Source: Streptomyces katrae (GTDB taxonomy: Bacteria > Actinomycetota > Actinomycetes > Streptomycetales > Streptomycetaceae). Taken from it: 11,565 nucleotides of DNA. Location: the NCBI RefSeq assembly GCF_000966975.1, contig NZ_JZWV01000581.1, forward strand, positions 1-11,565. Direction: 5' to 3'. The notes beneath the pieces were generated by a model. It did no database searches. It saw only the letters and a list, made by a program, of their open reading frames with translations, and was not told where the DNA came from. Numbering within the stretch: position 1 is the stretch's first letter; each line of letters opens with the position of its first letter. Both the position numbers and the translations under genes were made by a program. Shown one piece after another: positions 6,141 through 11,565 of this stretch.

Positions 6141-7103
6141 CTACCTCCGGGTCGACGGCTTGCGGGCCGACGTCTTCTTCGCCGGTGCTGCGGTCTTCTT
6201 GGCCGTACCGCTGCGGGCCGGGCGGCTGGAAGCGGTCTTCTTCGCCGGCGCCCGCTTGGCCGCCGCCTTCTTCGCGGGCGGCTTGGCCGTCTTCGCCGGA
6301 GCGCGCCGCGCGGAGGAGGCCTTCTTCGCGGGGGCGGCCTTCTTCGCGGGGGCGGCCGTCTTCTTGGCCGCCGGCCTGGCGCGGGAAGCGGTCTTCTTCG
6401 CCGGCTCGGCCTTCTTCCGGGACGGCGAGGGCCGCGAGGGCGTCCGGGCCGACGTGGAGGAACGCGAGGAACGCGAGGAGGCCGAGGACCGCGAGGACCC
6501 CGACGACTGGGAGGACCGCGAGGACCGCGAGGGAGTCGAAGAGCGCGTCGGGGTCCGGCGTGAACCGGGCGCCGCCCGCGTCCTGCGCGGCTTCTCCTCC
6601 GCCTCTTGCTCTTCGTCCTCTTCCGGCTCCTCTTCCGGCTCCTCTTCCGGTTCTTCTTCCGGTTCTTCCTCGTCGCCCCGGTCCGTCTCGTCCCGTTCCT
6701 CGTCCTCGTCCTCGTAGGGCTCTTCGTCCTCGTAGTCCCGGTCCTCGTCCTCCTCGTAGGCGTCCTCGTCCTCCGTCTTGTCCTCGGGTCCCCGGGTCAG
6801 CTCGAGGGTGCGCTCGTGCAGCGTGTCGGCCAGACCGGACAGCTGGCGGTTGGCGGCCGCGGTGAGGGCCTTGCGGCCCGCCGCGAAGGCTTCGCCGCGG
6901 AGCTGTTCACCGAGTTCCGCGATCTGGGGCACCTCGCCGAGCTTCTCCAGGCCCTGCGTCATCAGCCGGCCCGGCTCCAGGCCGAATCTGCGGCCCGCGA
7001 GGTAGGTGGCCAGGGACAGGGCCATGCGGCCCTTCTTCGCCCGGCCCAGTACGTAGCCCCCTGCGAGGGCGGCCGCCAGGGCGATCTTGCTCGCGTCGTC
7101 CAT
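6141..7103 (-). CDS. gvpY: GvpY-like gas vesicle accessory protein with acidic, Ser/Arg-rich and histone H1-like segments
   Basis: The protein has 320 residues; ATG 7103-7101 follows GGAAGGGAG at about 8 bases. A longer frame upstream was rejected because it crosses the divergent promoter region. Residues 1-37 form a hydrophobic, Gly-zipper-like stretch (ALAAALAGGYVLGRAKKG). Residues 38-105 are helical and amphipathic. Residues 107-170 are Glu/Asp-rich, with repeated EEEP at about 146-160. Residues 172-228 are Ser/Arg-rich (PSRSSRSSQSSGSSRSS). Residues 229-320 are Lys/Ala/Pro-rich, with APAKKA repeats like a histone H1 tail. Proteins like this next to Streptomyces gvp genes are often mislabelled DNA primase; no primase motif is present. 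The basic tail could bind nucleic acid or the acidic tails of GvpA and GvpZ, which is inference. The name follows position and the S. coelicolor cluster. Confidence 0.72.
   Translation of the reverse strand: MDDASKIALAAALAGGYVLGRAKKGRMALSLATYLAGRRFGLEPGRLMTQGLEKLGEVPQIAELGEQLRGEAFAAGRKALTAAANRQLSGLADTLHERTLELTRGPEDKTEDEDAYEEDEDRDYEDEEPYEDEDEERDETDRGDEEEPEEEPEEEPEEEPEEDEEQEAEEKPRRTRAAPGSRRTPTRSSTPSRSSRSSQSSGSSRSSASSRSSRSSTSARTPSRPSPSRKKAEPAKKTASRARPAAKKTAAPAKKAAPAKKASSARRAPAKTAKPPAKKAAAKRAPAKKTASSRPARSGTAKKTAAPAKKTSARKPSTRR
6321..6356. repeat. Two perfect 18-base tandem units in the histone-like tail of gvpY
   Basis: CTTCTTCGCGGGGGCGGC occurs at 6321-6338 and again at 6339-6356. On the coding (minus) strand this gives Ala-Pro-Ala-Lys-Lys-Ala type repeats. 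The surrounding 6180-6420 contains many degenerate copies of CTTCTTCGC. Confidence 0.85.
6450..6540. repeat. Degenerate 9-base repeats in the Ser/Arg-rich linker of gvpY
   Basis: Units of the form GAGGAACGC or GAGGACCGC recur in phase (for example GAGGAACGC twice near 6459-6476 and GAGGACCGC near 6511-6528). On the minus strand they encode Ser-Ser-Arg-type triplets. They match the coding phase and show no spacer/repeat structure. Confidence 0.7.
6621..6668. repeat. Four 12-base tandem units in the acidic segment of gvpY
   Basis: Units begin at 6621, 6633, 6645 and 6657. The first two are TTCCGGCTCCTC and the last two TTCCGGTTCTTC, differing only at synonymous positions. The coding strand reads as Glu-Glu-Glu-Pro units. 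The paired identity (1=2, 3=4) suggests stepwise duplication. Confidence 0.88.
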
Positions 7104-7298
7104 CAGCCTGGCTCCCTTCCGAAGTGGATGGTCAGTGCGCCGTACCGACGGTCTTCCGGCCCGCGCGATACCTACAGGCCTGCTCGCGTCGGCGAGGAGT
7201 ATGCGGCATATGCCAAAAAAGTTCTGTTTGCGAGGTGTGGCGCGCACGCACCTGGGGAGGGGCGCTAGTCCATGGAGATTCGTTCACGAGGGGAGCAC
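7104..7298. promoter_or_regulatory. Divergent promoter region of gvpY-gvpZ and gvpO-K
   Basis: This gap must hold promoters for both gas vesicle transcripts. It contains a perfect 10-base palindrome GGCATATGCC (7205-7214) followed by a run of six A (7215-7220), the least GC-rich part of the region. A hairpin CTCGC-GTCG-GCGAG lies at 7183-7196. On the plus strand GCCT (7178-7181), 15 bases, GAGTAT (7197-7202) resembles a SigB-type stress promoter with one mismatch at -10. On the minus strand AGGTAT (7173-7168) is a possible -10 without a fitting -35. The palindrome lies where a regulator would block or recruit polymerase in both directions. Individual promoter calls are tentative. Confidence 0.45.
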
Positions 7299-7595
7299 AT
7301 GGCCACGCGACGACCAGCCCACAGGCGCGGTGCGCCCGGTGCGGCCGCGGTACTCCGGGCCGCCGCCGAGCAGCTGGCCGAGCTCCTGGGACGTCCGCCC
7401 GACTCGGTGTCCTCCGTGAAGCCCACGGAGGACGGCTGGGAGGCGGTCGTGGAAGTGGTCGAGCTGGAGCGCATTCCGGACACCACCAGCGTCATGGGCA
7501 GCTACACCGTCGCCCTGGACGCGGAAGGCGAACTGATCTCCTACGAGAGGACCCGGAGGTACAGCCGGGGCATGGTCGACCGGCCGGACCGCTGA
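7299..7595 (+). CDS. gvpO: Gas vesicle protein GvpO
   Basis: The protein has 98 residues from ATG 7299, which has GAGGGGAG at 7288-7295. An in-frame ATG at 7272 with GGAGG at 7256-7260 would add MEIRSRGEH and cannot be excluded. Residues 1-15 are basic and disordered. A helix (AAVLRAAAEQLAELLGRPPD, 16-35) leads into the GvpO core: DGWEAVVEVVELERIPDTTS (45-64), then GSYTVALDAEGELISYERTR (67-86) and RYSRG. The ERIPDTT and ELISYERTRRY strings are typical of the family. In haloarchaea GvpO is needed for gas vesicle formation and affects gvp mRNA levels; in Streptomyces it is the first gene of the cluster. gvpA follows after 30 bases with its own ribosome-binding site. Confidence 0.9.
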   Translation: MATRRPAHRRGAPGAAAVLRAAAEQLAELLGRPPDSVSSVKPTEDGWEAVVEVVELERIPDTTSVMGSYTVALDAEGELISYERTRRYSRGMVDRPDR

Positions 7596-7625
7596 CGCGG
7601 ACCGGCTGGGAAGGGAAGCGACGCC

Positions 7626-8135
<510 letters not shown>

Positions 8136-8140
8136 CCCCC

Positions 8141-8857
8141 ATGGCCGTCTACGTGTACGCCGTGACCAGGCGCGAGCACCCCTGCCGCCTCGGCGGGCTC
8201 ACCGGTGTCGGGCCGGACGCCCCGGCCGTGCGGACGCTGGACAGCGGGGAACTGCGGGCCGTGGTCAGCGACGTGGGCGAGGCGATCCGTCCCAAGCGGC
8301 GGGACATCGCCGCCCATCAGGCGGTCCTGGACCGGCTGATGGCCGACGAGACCCCGCTGCCGTTGCAGTTCGGCTACACCGCCCCCGACGACGAGACCGT
8401 ACGGCAGGTCCTCGCCGAGCGTGCGGACGGCTACCTCGACGCGCTGGCCGGTGTGCAGGGGTGCGCCGAGTACAACGTCAAGGCCCGGCAGGACGAGGGC
8501 GTCCTGCTGCGCGGGATCCTGGAGGACTCCCCGCGCGCGAGCGGCCTCAACGAGGAGATCCTCGCCGGGGACACGGATCCCCGGCTGCCCCTGGAACTGG
8601 GACAGCTGGTCGCGGCCGAGGTGGACCGCAGGTCCTCGAACGCCTCCGCGGACCTCATCCGTGCCCTGGCCCCGCTGGCCCGCGCCTATGTCGTACACCC
8701 GCCCACGGGCGAGGACTTCGTCAACCTCTCCCTCCTCGTTCCCCGGGACGGCGAAGGCGCCTTCCTCGACGCCCACACCGGGCTCACCCGGGAGGTCGAC
8801 ACCGGGGTCCGGACCCGGCTGACCGGTCCGCTCCCCCCGTACAGCTTCGTTCCGTAG
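8141..8857 (+). CDS. gvpF: Gas vesicle protein GvpF (GvpL/GvpF family)
   Basis: The protein has 238 residues. ATG 8141 has AGGGAG at 8127-8132, 8 bases away. A GTG at 8132, overlapping the gvpA stop, would add MTP and is less likely. The N-terminal domain starts AVYVYAVT and has LTGVGPDAP, VVSDV, then HQAVLDRLM and PLPLQFGYT (about 70-80), all GvpL/F hallmarks. A middle helical part carries CAEYNVKARQDEGVLLRGIL. The C-terminal part ends NLSLLVPRDGEGAFLD, then the family's closing RLTGPLPPYSFVP. GvpF binds GvpA and probably keeps it soluble or loads it at the nascent shell. It is the first of two GvpF/L paralogues here. gvpG follows after 17 bases. Confidence 0.92.
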   Translation: MAVYVYAVTRREHPCRLGGLTGVGPDAPAVRTLDSGELRAVVSDVGEAIRPKRRDIAAHQAVLDRLMADETPLPLQFGYTAPDDETVRQVLAERADGYLDALAGVQGCAEYNVKARQDEGVLLRGILEDSPRASGLNEEILAGDTDPRLPLELGQLVAAEVDRRSSNASADLIRALAPLARAYVVHPPTGEDFVNLSLLVPRDGEGAFLDAHTGLTREVDTGVRTRLTGPLPPYSFVP

Positions 8858-8874
8858 GGAAGGAGCGCCCGCCC

Positions 8875-9123
8875 ATGGGACTGCTCACGGCACTGGTCAC
8901 GGCGCCCCTCCTCCCCGTGCGCGTCGCCCTCTGGGTGGCGGAGCGCGTGGCCGAGGAGGCGGAGGCCGTGTACTACGACCCCGGCCCCGTCCGGGCCGCA
9001 CTCGCGGAACTCGAACACCGGCTGGTCGAGGGGGAGATCGACGAGGAGACGTTCGACCGCGAGGAGGACGCGCTGCTCGACCGCCTGGAGGAGATCGAGG
9101 AGTTCCGCCGCTCCGGCCGGTGA
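8875..9123 (+). CDS. gvpG: Gas vesicle protein GvpG
   Basis: The protein has 82 residues from ATG 8875, with GAAGGAG about 11 bases upstream. The longer open frame extending upstream to 7990 is a shadow of gvpA/gvpF and was rejected. The N-terminus MGLLTALVTAPLLPVRVALW is hydrophobic and amphipathic, followed by VAERVAEEAEAVYYDP and a helical hairpin ALAELEHRLVEGEIDEETFD then LLDRLEEIEEFR. The E-G-E-I-D-E-E-T-F-D/E string is the strongest GvpG marker. Size matches the family. GvpG is an essential minor assembly protein that interacts with GvpF and related proteins. gvpJ starts 36 bases after the stop. Confidence 0.93.
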   Translation: MGLLTALVTAPLLPVRVALWVAERVAEEAEAVYYDPGPVRAALAELEHRLVEGEIDEETFDREEDALLDRLEEIEEFRRSGR

Positions 9124-9159
9124 CCGGACGGAGCCGACGAGACCCCGGAGGTGAGCACG

Positions 9160-9588
9160 GTGACGGACCCGATGGCCCGCAGGTTCGGCTCGGACCCCGC
9201 CATGACCGGATACCCCCCGGCCGGCTCCTCGGCCAGCCTGGCGGACATCCTCGAACGGGTGCTGGACAAGGGCATCGTGATCGCGGGCGACATCCGCATC
9301 AACCTCCTCGACATCGAGCTGCTGACCGTCAAACTGCGCATCCTGATCGCCTCGGTCGACAAGGCGAAGGAGATGGGCATCGACTGGTGGGAGCACGACA
9401 CCTCGCTGTCCTCCGGCTCCTCCCGCCAGGAGGACCGGGCGCTGGCCGCCGAGAACGAACGGCTGCGCGCCGAACTGGCCGAACTGCGGCGTGCCTCCGC
9501 GCTGCCCGGGGCGCAGGCCGGGCCCGGGGCGGCCGCCCGCCGCGGGGCCCCGGCCCGGGACACCGCGAAGCGCAGGCCGCCGTCATGA
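9160..9588 (+). CDS. gvpJ: Gas vesicle protein GvpJ (GvpA-like minor shell/assembly protein)
   Basis: The protein has 142 residues. GTG 9160 is chosen because GGAGG (9147-9151) lies 8 bases away. The in-frame GTG at 9151 overlaps that site. Residues 24-68 are a GvpA-like core: SASLADILERVLDKGIVIAG (24-43), IRINLLDIELLTVKLRILIA (45-64). KAKEMGIDWWEHD (68-80) marks it as GvpJ rather than GvpA. Residues 91-111 (EDRALAAENERLRAELAELR) form a short coiled coil, and the end is Ala/Arg/Pro-rich. GvpJ-type proteins are thought to sit at the cone tips or help nucleate the shell. The stop overlaps the gvpL start in ATGA. In the S. coelicolor order gvpY and gvpZ precede this gene; they do not here. Confidence 0.9.
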   Translation: MTDPMARRFGSDPAMTGYPPAGSSASLADILERVLDKGIVIAGDIRINLLDIELLTVKLRILIASVDKAKEMGIDWWEHDTSLSSGSSRQEDRALAAENERLRAELAELRRASALPGAQAGPGAAARRGAPARDTAKRRPPS

Positions 9589-10397
9589 GCGCCCCGCCCG
9601 CGGCCCCGCTCACGTACGTCTACGCCGTCACCCCGCCGGCGCCCGCGGTGCGGCTGCTGCTGCCCTCGCTCACCGGTGTGGGCGGCCGCCCCGTCACGCT
9701 GCTCCACGCCCCCGGTGACGATCCGGGACCGGTCGCCTTCGTCATCAGCGACGTCCCGCGCCCCGACTGGGACGAGGACGCCCTCAAAGCCCGCTTCGAG
9801 GACCTGAGGTGGCTGGAGGACGCCGCGCGCTCCCACCACCGCGTCGTGGAGGCCCTCGCGGCGCACACCACCGTCCTGCCCCTGCGCCTGGCCACCCTCT
9901 ACCAGGACCACGCCGCCGCGCTGGGCGTCCTGCGCACGCAGGGCCAGGCCTTCGCCACCCGGCTGGCCCGGCTCAGCGGCCACACCGAGTACGGGGTCAA
10001 GGTCTACGTCCGGCCCGCCCCGCCCGCGGAGGCCGAACCGCCCGTGGCCGGCGCGAGCCCCGGCCGGGCCTACCTCCAGGCCCGGCGGGCCCAGCGCAGC
10101 GCCCACGAGGACCACTACCGGCAGGCCGGGCTGGCCACTGAGCGCGTCGCCGCCGTCGCCCGCCGCTTCACCGCGGACCGGGTCGGCCACCCCGCCCAGA
10201 GCGGGCCGCTCACGTCAGCGTCGCCCGAGGAGAACGTCCTCAACGACGCCTACCTGGTCCCCGACGAACACGCGGAGGCCTTCCTGGAGGCCCTGGCCGG
10301 TGCGGCCCGCGGCCTCGCGGGGGTGCGCGTCGAGGTGACCGGGCCGTGGGCGCCGTACTCCTTCGCCGCCCCGCCGCCCCCGCCCGAAGAGCCGTGA
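9585..10397 (+). CDS. gvpL: Gas vesicle protein GvpL (GvpL/GvpF family)
   Basis: The protein has 270 residues. ATG 9585 overlaps the gvpJ stop (ATGA), indicating translational coupling. A longer frame starting at 9120 is a shadow over gvpJ and was rejected. The N-terminus LTYVYAVTPPAP, LTGVGGRPV and VAFVISDVPRPDW parallel gvpF. HHRVVEALAAHTTVLPLRLATLY (84-106) and SGHTEYGVKVYV are further hallmarks. Residues about 145-215 are an Ala/Pro/Arg-rich insertion not matched in gvpF, containing AYLQARRAQRSAHEDHYRQ. The C-terminus ends VRVEVTGPWAPYSFAAPPPPPEEP, with the family's TGPW-PYSF closure and a poly-Pro tail. It probably shares the assembly role of GvpF. gvpS starts at its stop (GTGA). Confidence 0.92.
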   Translation: MSAPPAAPLTYVYAVTPPAPAVRLLLPSLTGVGGRPVTLLHAPGDDPGPVAFVISDVPRPDWDEDALKARFEDLRWLEDAARSHHRVVEALAAHTTVLPLRLATLYQDHAAALGVLRTQGQAFATRLARLSGHTEYGVKVYVRPAPPAEAEPPVAGASPGRAYLQARRAQRSAHEDHYRQAGLATERVAAVARRFTADRVGHPAQSGPLTSASPEENVLNDAYLVPDEHAEAFLEALAGAARGLAGVRVEVTGPWAPYSFAAPPPPPEEP

Positions 10398-10450
10398 AGG
10401 CCGTGGACGCGATGGATGCCCTGGAGGGCGTGGATGCCGTGGATGCCATG
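10394..10450 (+). repeat. 9-base repeat ladder with NTG at each unit start
   Basis: From 10394 every 9 bases begins with an NTG triplet in the gvpS frame: GTG 10394, GTG 10403, ATG 10412, CTG 10421, GTG 10430, GTG 10439, ATG 10448. The best units match GTGGATGCC; those at 10430 and 10439 are identical. It encodes repeats of Val/Met-Asp-Ala. Confidence 0.85.
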
Positions 10451-10654
10451 ACCCCGGCCGGCCGCCGCGAGGGGGTCCTGCCCGACCGGCAGGTGGCCCT
10501 CGTCGACCTCCTCGACCGGCTCCTGGCGGGCGGTGTGGTCATCGCGGGCGACATCGTGCTGTCGATCGCCGACATCGACCTGGTACGGATCTCCCTGCGC
10601 GCCCTCGTCTGCTCGGTCGCCACCCTGGAGGACGGTGACGATGATGGCCGCTGA
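10394..10654 (+). CDS. gvpS: Gas vesicle protein GvpS (short GvpA/J-like protein); start uncertain
   Basis: The protein has 86 residues from GTG 10394, which overlaps the gvpL stop as GTGA. Alternatives are GTG 10403, ATG 10412, GTG 10430, GTG 10439 and ATG 10448, all in frame. GGAGGG at 10423-10428 suits GTG 10439 (10 bases). The core is DRQVALVDLLDRLLAGGVVI (31-50), AGDIVLSIADIDLVRISLRA (51-70), then LVCSVATLED. This is a GvpA-type fold lacking the last helix and tail. AGDI-LSIADIDLVRISLRAL is typical of GvpS/GvpJ-like minor proteins. The acidic C-terminus GDDDGR overlaps gvpK by 14 bases. It likely acts as a minor shell or nucleation component. Confidence 0.85.
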   Translation: MKAVDAMDALEGVDAVDAMTPAGRREGVLPDRQVALVDLLDRLLAGGVVIAGDIVLSIADIDLVRISLRALVCSVATLEDGDDDGR

Positions 10655-11048
10655 CGGCCGCCCCCCGCACCGCGACGCCCAGCCCGGCCCGCACGGCGTC
10701 GGTGACGCGATGGCCGAGGCCCTGCGCCTGCTGCCCGCCACCCCGGCCGAGACGTCCGCCCGGCCCGCCCCCGGCGGACGCCTGCGCACCGGCCCCGACA
10801 GCGCGGCGGAGGACCTCGTCAAACTCGTCCTGACCCTGGTGGAACTGCTGCGCCAGCTCATCGAGCGCCAGGCCCTGCGCCGCGTCGAGGCCGGCGGCCT
10901 GAGCGAGGCGCAGGAGGAGGAACTCGGGGCCACGCTGCTCGCCCTCCACGACCGGATGGGTGAGCTGTGCGCCCAGCACGGCTACCGCCTCGCCGACCTC
11001 AACCTCGACCTGGGGCCCCTCGGCCCCCTGCTGCCGCCGGCGGACTGA
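10641..11048 (+). CDS. gvpK: Gas vesicle protein GvpK
   Basis: The protein has 135 residues from ATG 10641; GGAGG at 10627-10631 gives 9 bases spacing (the next ATG, 10644, is also possible). The start lies inside the last codons of gvpS, so translation is coupled. Residues 1-52 are Pro/Ala/Arg-rich and variable. The conserved GvpK domain is 53-132: AAEDLVKLVLTLVELLRQLI (55-74), ERQALRRVEAGGLSEAQEEE (75-94), ALHDRMGELCAQHGYRLADL (101-120) and LDLGPLGPLL. The LGPLG-LL closure is diagnostic. GvpK is an essential accessory protein of unknown biochemical role. The ATPase gvpN, its frequent partner outside actinobacteria, is absent. gvpK closes the plus-strand gas vesicle unit. Confidence 0.93.
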   Translation: MMAADGRPPHRDAQPGPHGVGDAMAEALRLLPATPAETSARPAPGGRLRTGPDSAAEDLVKLVLTLVELLRQLIERQALRRVEAGGLSEAQEEELGATLLALHDRMGELCAQHGYRLADLNLDLGPLGPLLPPAD

Positions 11049-11059
11049 GGCGGGCCTGG

Positions 11060-11085
11060 GCGGCTCCGCGTGTGCGGCTCCGCGT
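11060..11085. repeat. Two 12-base direct repeats after gvpK
   Basis: GCGGCTCCGCGT at 11060-11071 and again at 11074-11085, separated by 2 bases. Each copy contains a tiny GCGG-CT-CCGC symmetry. It lies between the gvpK stop and the next gene and could be part of a terminator or a regulator site. No function can be assigned. Confidence 0.6.
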
Positions 11086-11114
11086 TTCCCACCGCGTTGA
11101 CCGCGGCAGCGGAC

Positions 11115-11130
11115 TACGCTCCGCAGGATG
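11115..11130 (+). promoter_or_regulatory. Candidate leaderless promoter (TACGCT just before ATG)
   Basis: TACGCT (11115-11120) fits the TANNNT -10 form, and ATG 11128 follows 7 bases later, which is where transcription would start. There is no purine-rich ribosome-binding site; AGG directly abuts the ATG. TTGACC (11097-11102) looks like a -35 but is only 12 bases away, so it is unlikely to serve this -10. This arrangement is usual for leaderless mRNAs in actinobacteria. Confidence 0.4.
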
Positions 11131-11496
11131 GAACGCGCAGAGATACTCAAGCGGGTGATCGGGATCCTCACCGAGGCCCAGGACGTCCGCCGGGCCGTGG
11201 AATCCGGCCGTGAGGAGGACGCGGGCCCCCAGGAGGCGCCCGGGGTGGCCACCCTGCTGCTGAACGAGATGCTGCCGTCGATCCGGGTCCCCGCCGACGC
11301 GACGCCCCAGCAGGTCGCGGCCCTGGTGGCCGAGGCCCTCGGCCCGGCCCTGCACACGATGGTCTCCGGGTTCAGCCTGGCGTTCACCAGCCTGGCGATC
11401 GCGCACGACAGCGGGCGTACGGACGTGTCCTCCCTCGAGGTGCTGCAGGAGCTGGCCCTGGAGGTCGAGGCGGGGACCTACGACGAGGGCGCGTAG
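11128..11496 (+). CDS. Hypothetical helical protein downstream of gvpK
   Basis: The protein has 122 residues from ATG 11128. No family is recognised. The N-terminus MERAEILKRVIGILTEAQDV is a charged amphipathic helix, followed by an acidic linker (about 24-37), a second helix (GVATLLLNEMLPSIRVP), a segment QQVAALVAEALGPALHTMVSGFSLAF (about 65-90), and a final DVSSLEVLQELALEVEAGTY. It has no signal peptide or clear membrane helix, no Cys and no Trp. Codon usage with strong G/C at third positions supports it being real. It follows gvpK by 79 bases on the same strand but seems to have its own, possibly leaderless, promoter. It may be a gas vesicle accessory or simply a neighbour. Confidence 0.65.
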   Translation: MERAEILKRVIGILTEAQDVRRAVESGREEDAGPQEAPGVATLLLNEMLPSIRVPADATPQQVAALVAEALGPALHTMVSGFSLAFTSLAIAHDSGRTDVSSLEVLQELALEVEAGTYDEGA

Positions 11497-11503
11497 GACA
11501 GGG

Positions 11504-11520
11504 GGCCGGGCCCGCCGGCC
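11504..11520 (+). terminator. Short GC-rich hairpin after the last gene
   Basis: GGCCGG (11504-11509), 5-base loop, CCGGCC (11515-11520), starting 7 bases after the stop codon at 11494-11496. It is followed by a C-rich run, with no T-tract. The position is right for a terminator, but so GC-rich a region forms such stems by chance. The remaining bases to 11565 show no clear gene. Confidence 0.35.
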
Positions 11521-11565
11521 GCCCGCCCGCCCGTCACGACGGCCGCGGTCTCGGTCTCAGGGCAG

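Noticed and set aside
6450..6540. Possible CRISPR-like repeat array
   Set aside because: Repeats are 9 bases, contiguous, in coding phase and encode Ser/Arg; there are no spacers and no cas genes.
6094..6717. Plus-strand frame with alternating Phe-Ala-Gly and Ser-rich repeats
   Set aside because: It is the complement of the Lys/Ala/Pro and Glu repeats of gvpY, with no start signal or family match.
9120..9584. Extension of the gvpL frame upstream by 155 codons
   Set aside because: It overlaps gvpJ entirely and is Arg/Gly-rich. The ATGA overlap at 9585 gives a normal coupled start.
8973..10190. Minus-strand 405-codon frame across gvpG, gvpJ and gvpL
   Set aside because: Antisense to three well-supported genes and no recognisable protein. 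Long antisense frames are expected at this GC content.
11540..11565. Possible 3' end of a minus-strand gene at the right edge (TCA at 11558-11560)
   Set aside because: Too few bases to judge; one stop triplet is not evidence.

Overview
The window is very GC-rich, with ribosome-binding sites of the GGAGG type, strong G/C preference at third codon positions, several GTG starts and many 1-4 base gene overlaps. Together with the gene content (a gvpO-A-F-G-J-L-S-K type gas vesicle cluster, DUF6328, CsbD, an ECF41 sigma factor, a DUF4389 protein) this points to Streptomyces or a close relative such as Kitasatospora. No RNA genes, CRISPR array, insertion sequence or att site was seen.

Left part (1-5042): the window opens inside a minus-strand DUF4389 membrane protein gene. 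A hairpin terminator separates it from a minus-strand YhgE/Pip-type membrane protein gene. That gene diverges from a MerR-family regulator gene across an intergenic region with a very regular three-half-site inverted repeat, probably the regulator's operator. Convergent to the MerR gene is an ECF41-type sigma factor (SigJ-like, with fused SnoaL-like domain). It diverges from a small four-helix membrane protein gene preceded by a good match to an ECF41-type promoter. A DUF6328 membrane protein gene and a 57-residue CsbD-like gene follow on the plus strand.

Right part (5039-11565): a gas vesicle locus in two divergent transcription units. On the minus strand lie a GvpY-like charged, histone-tail-like protein and a GvpZ-like SRPBCC protein with an acidic tail, only 4 bases apart. 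On the plus strand lie gvpO, gvpA, gvpF, gvpG, gvpJ, gvpL, gvpS and gvpK, tightly packed and in places overlapping. A short unrecognised gene follows gvpK and may be leaderless. As I recall the Streptomyces coelicolor locus, gvpY and gvpZ sit between gvpG and gvpJ, so their divergent placement here is a rearrangement. GvpA-type proteins form the shell, GvpF/L/G/J/K/S are assembly or minor shell proteins, and GvpO is a regulator or assembly accessory. No gvpN or gvpC is present.

Points of most interest: acidic-then-basic tails shared by GvpA, GvpY and GvpZ, built partly from DNA tandem repeats; a 9-base ladder of NTG codons at the start of gvpS; a CTAG tetranucleotide carrying the stop codons of both csbD and gvpZ; and the sigma factor apparently paired with an unusual target gene.
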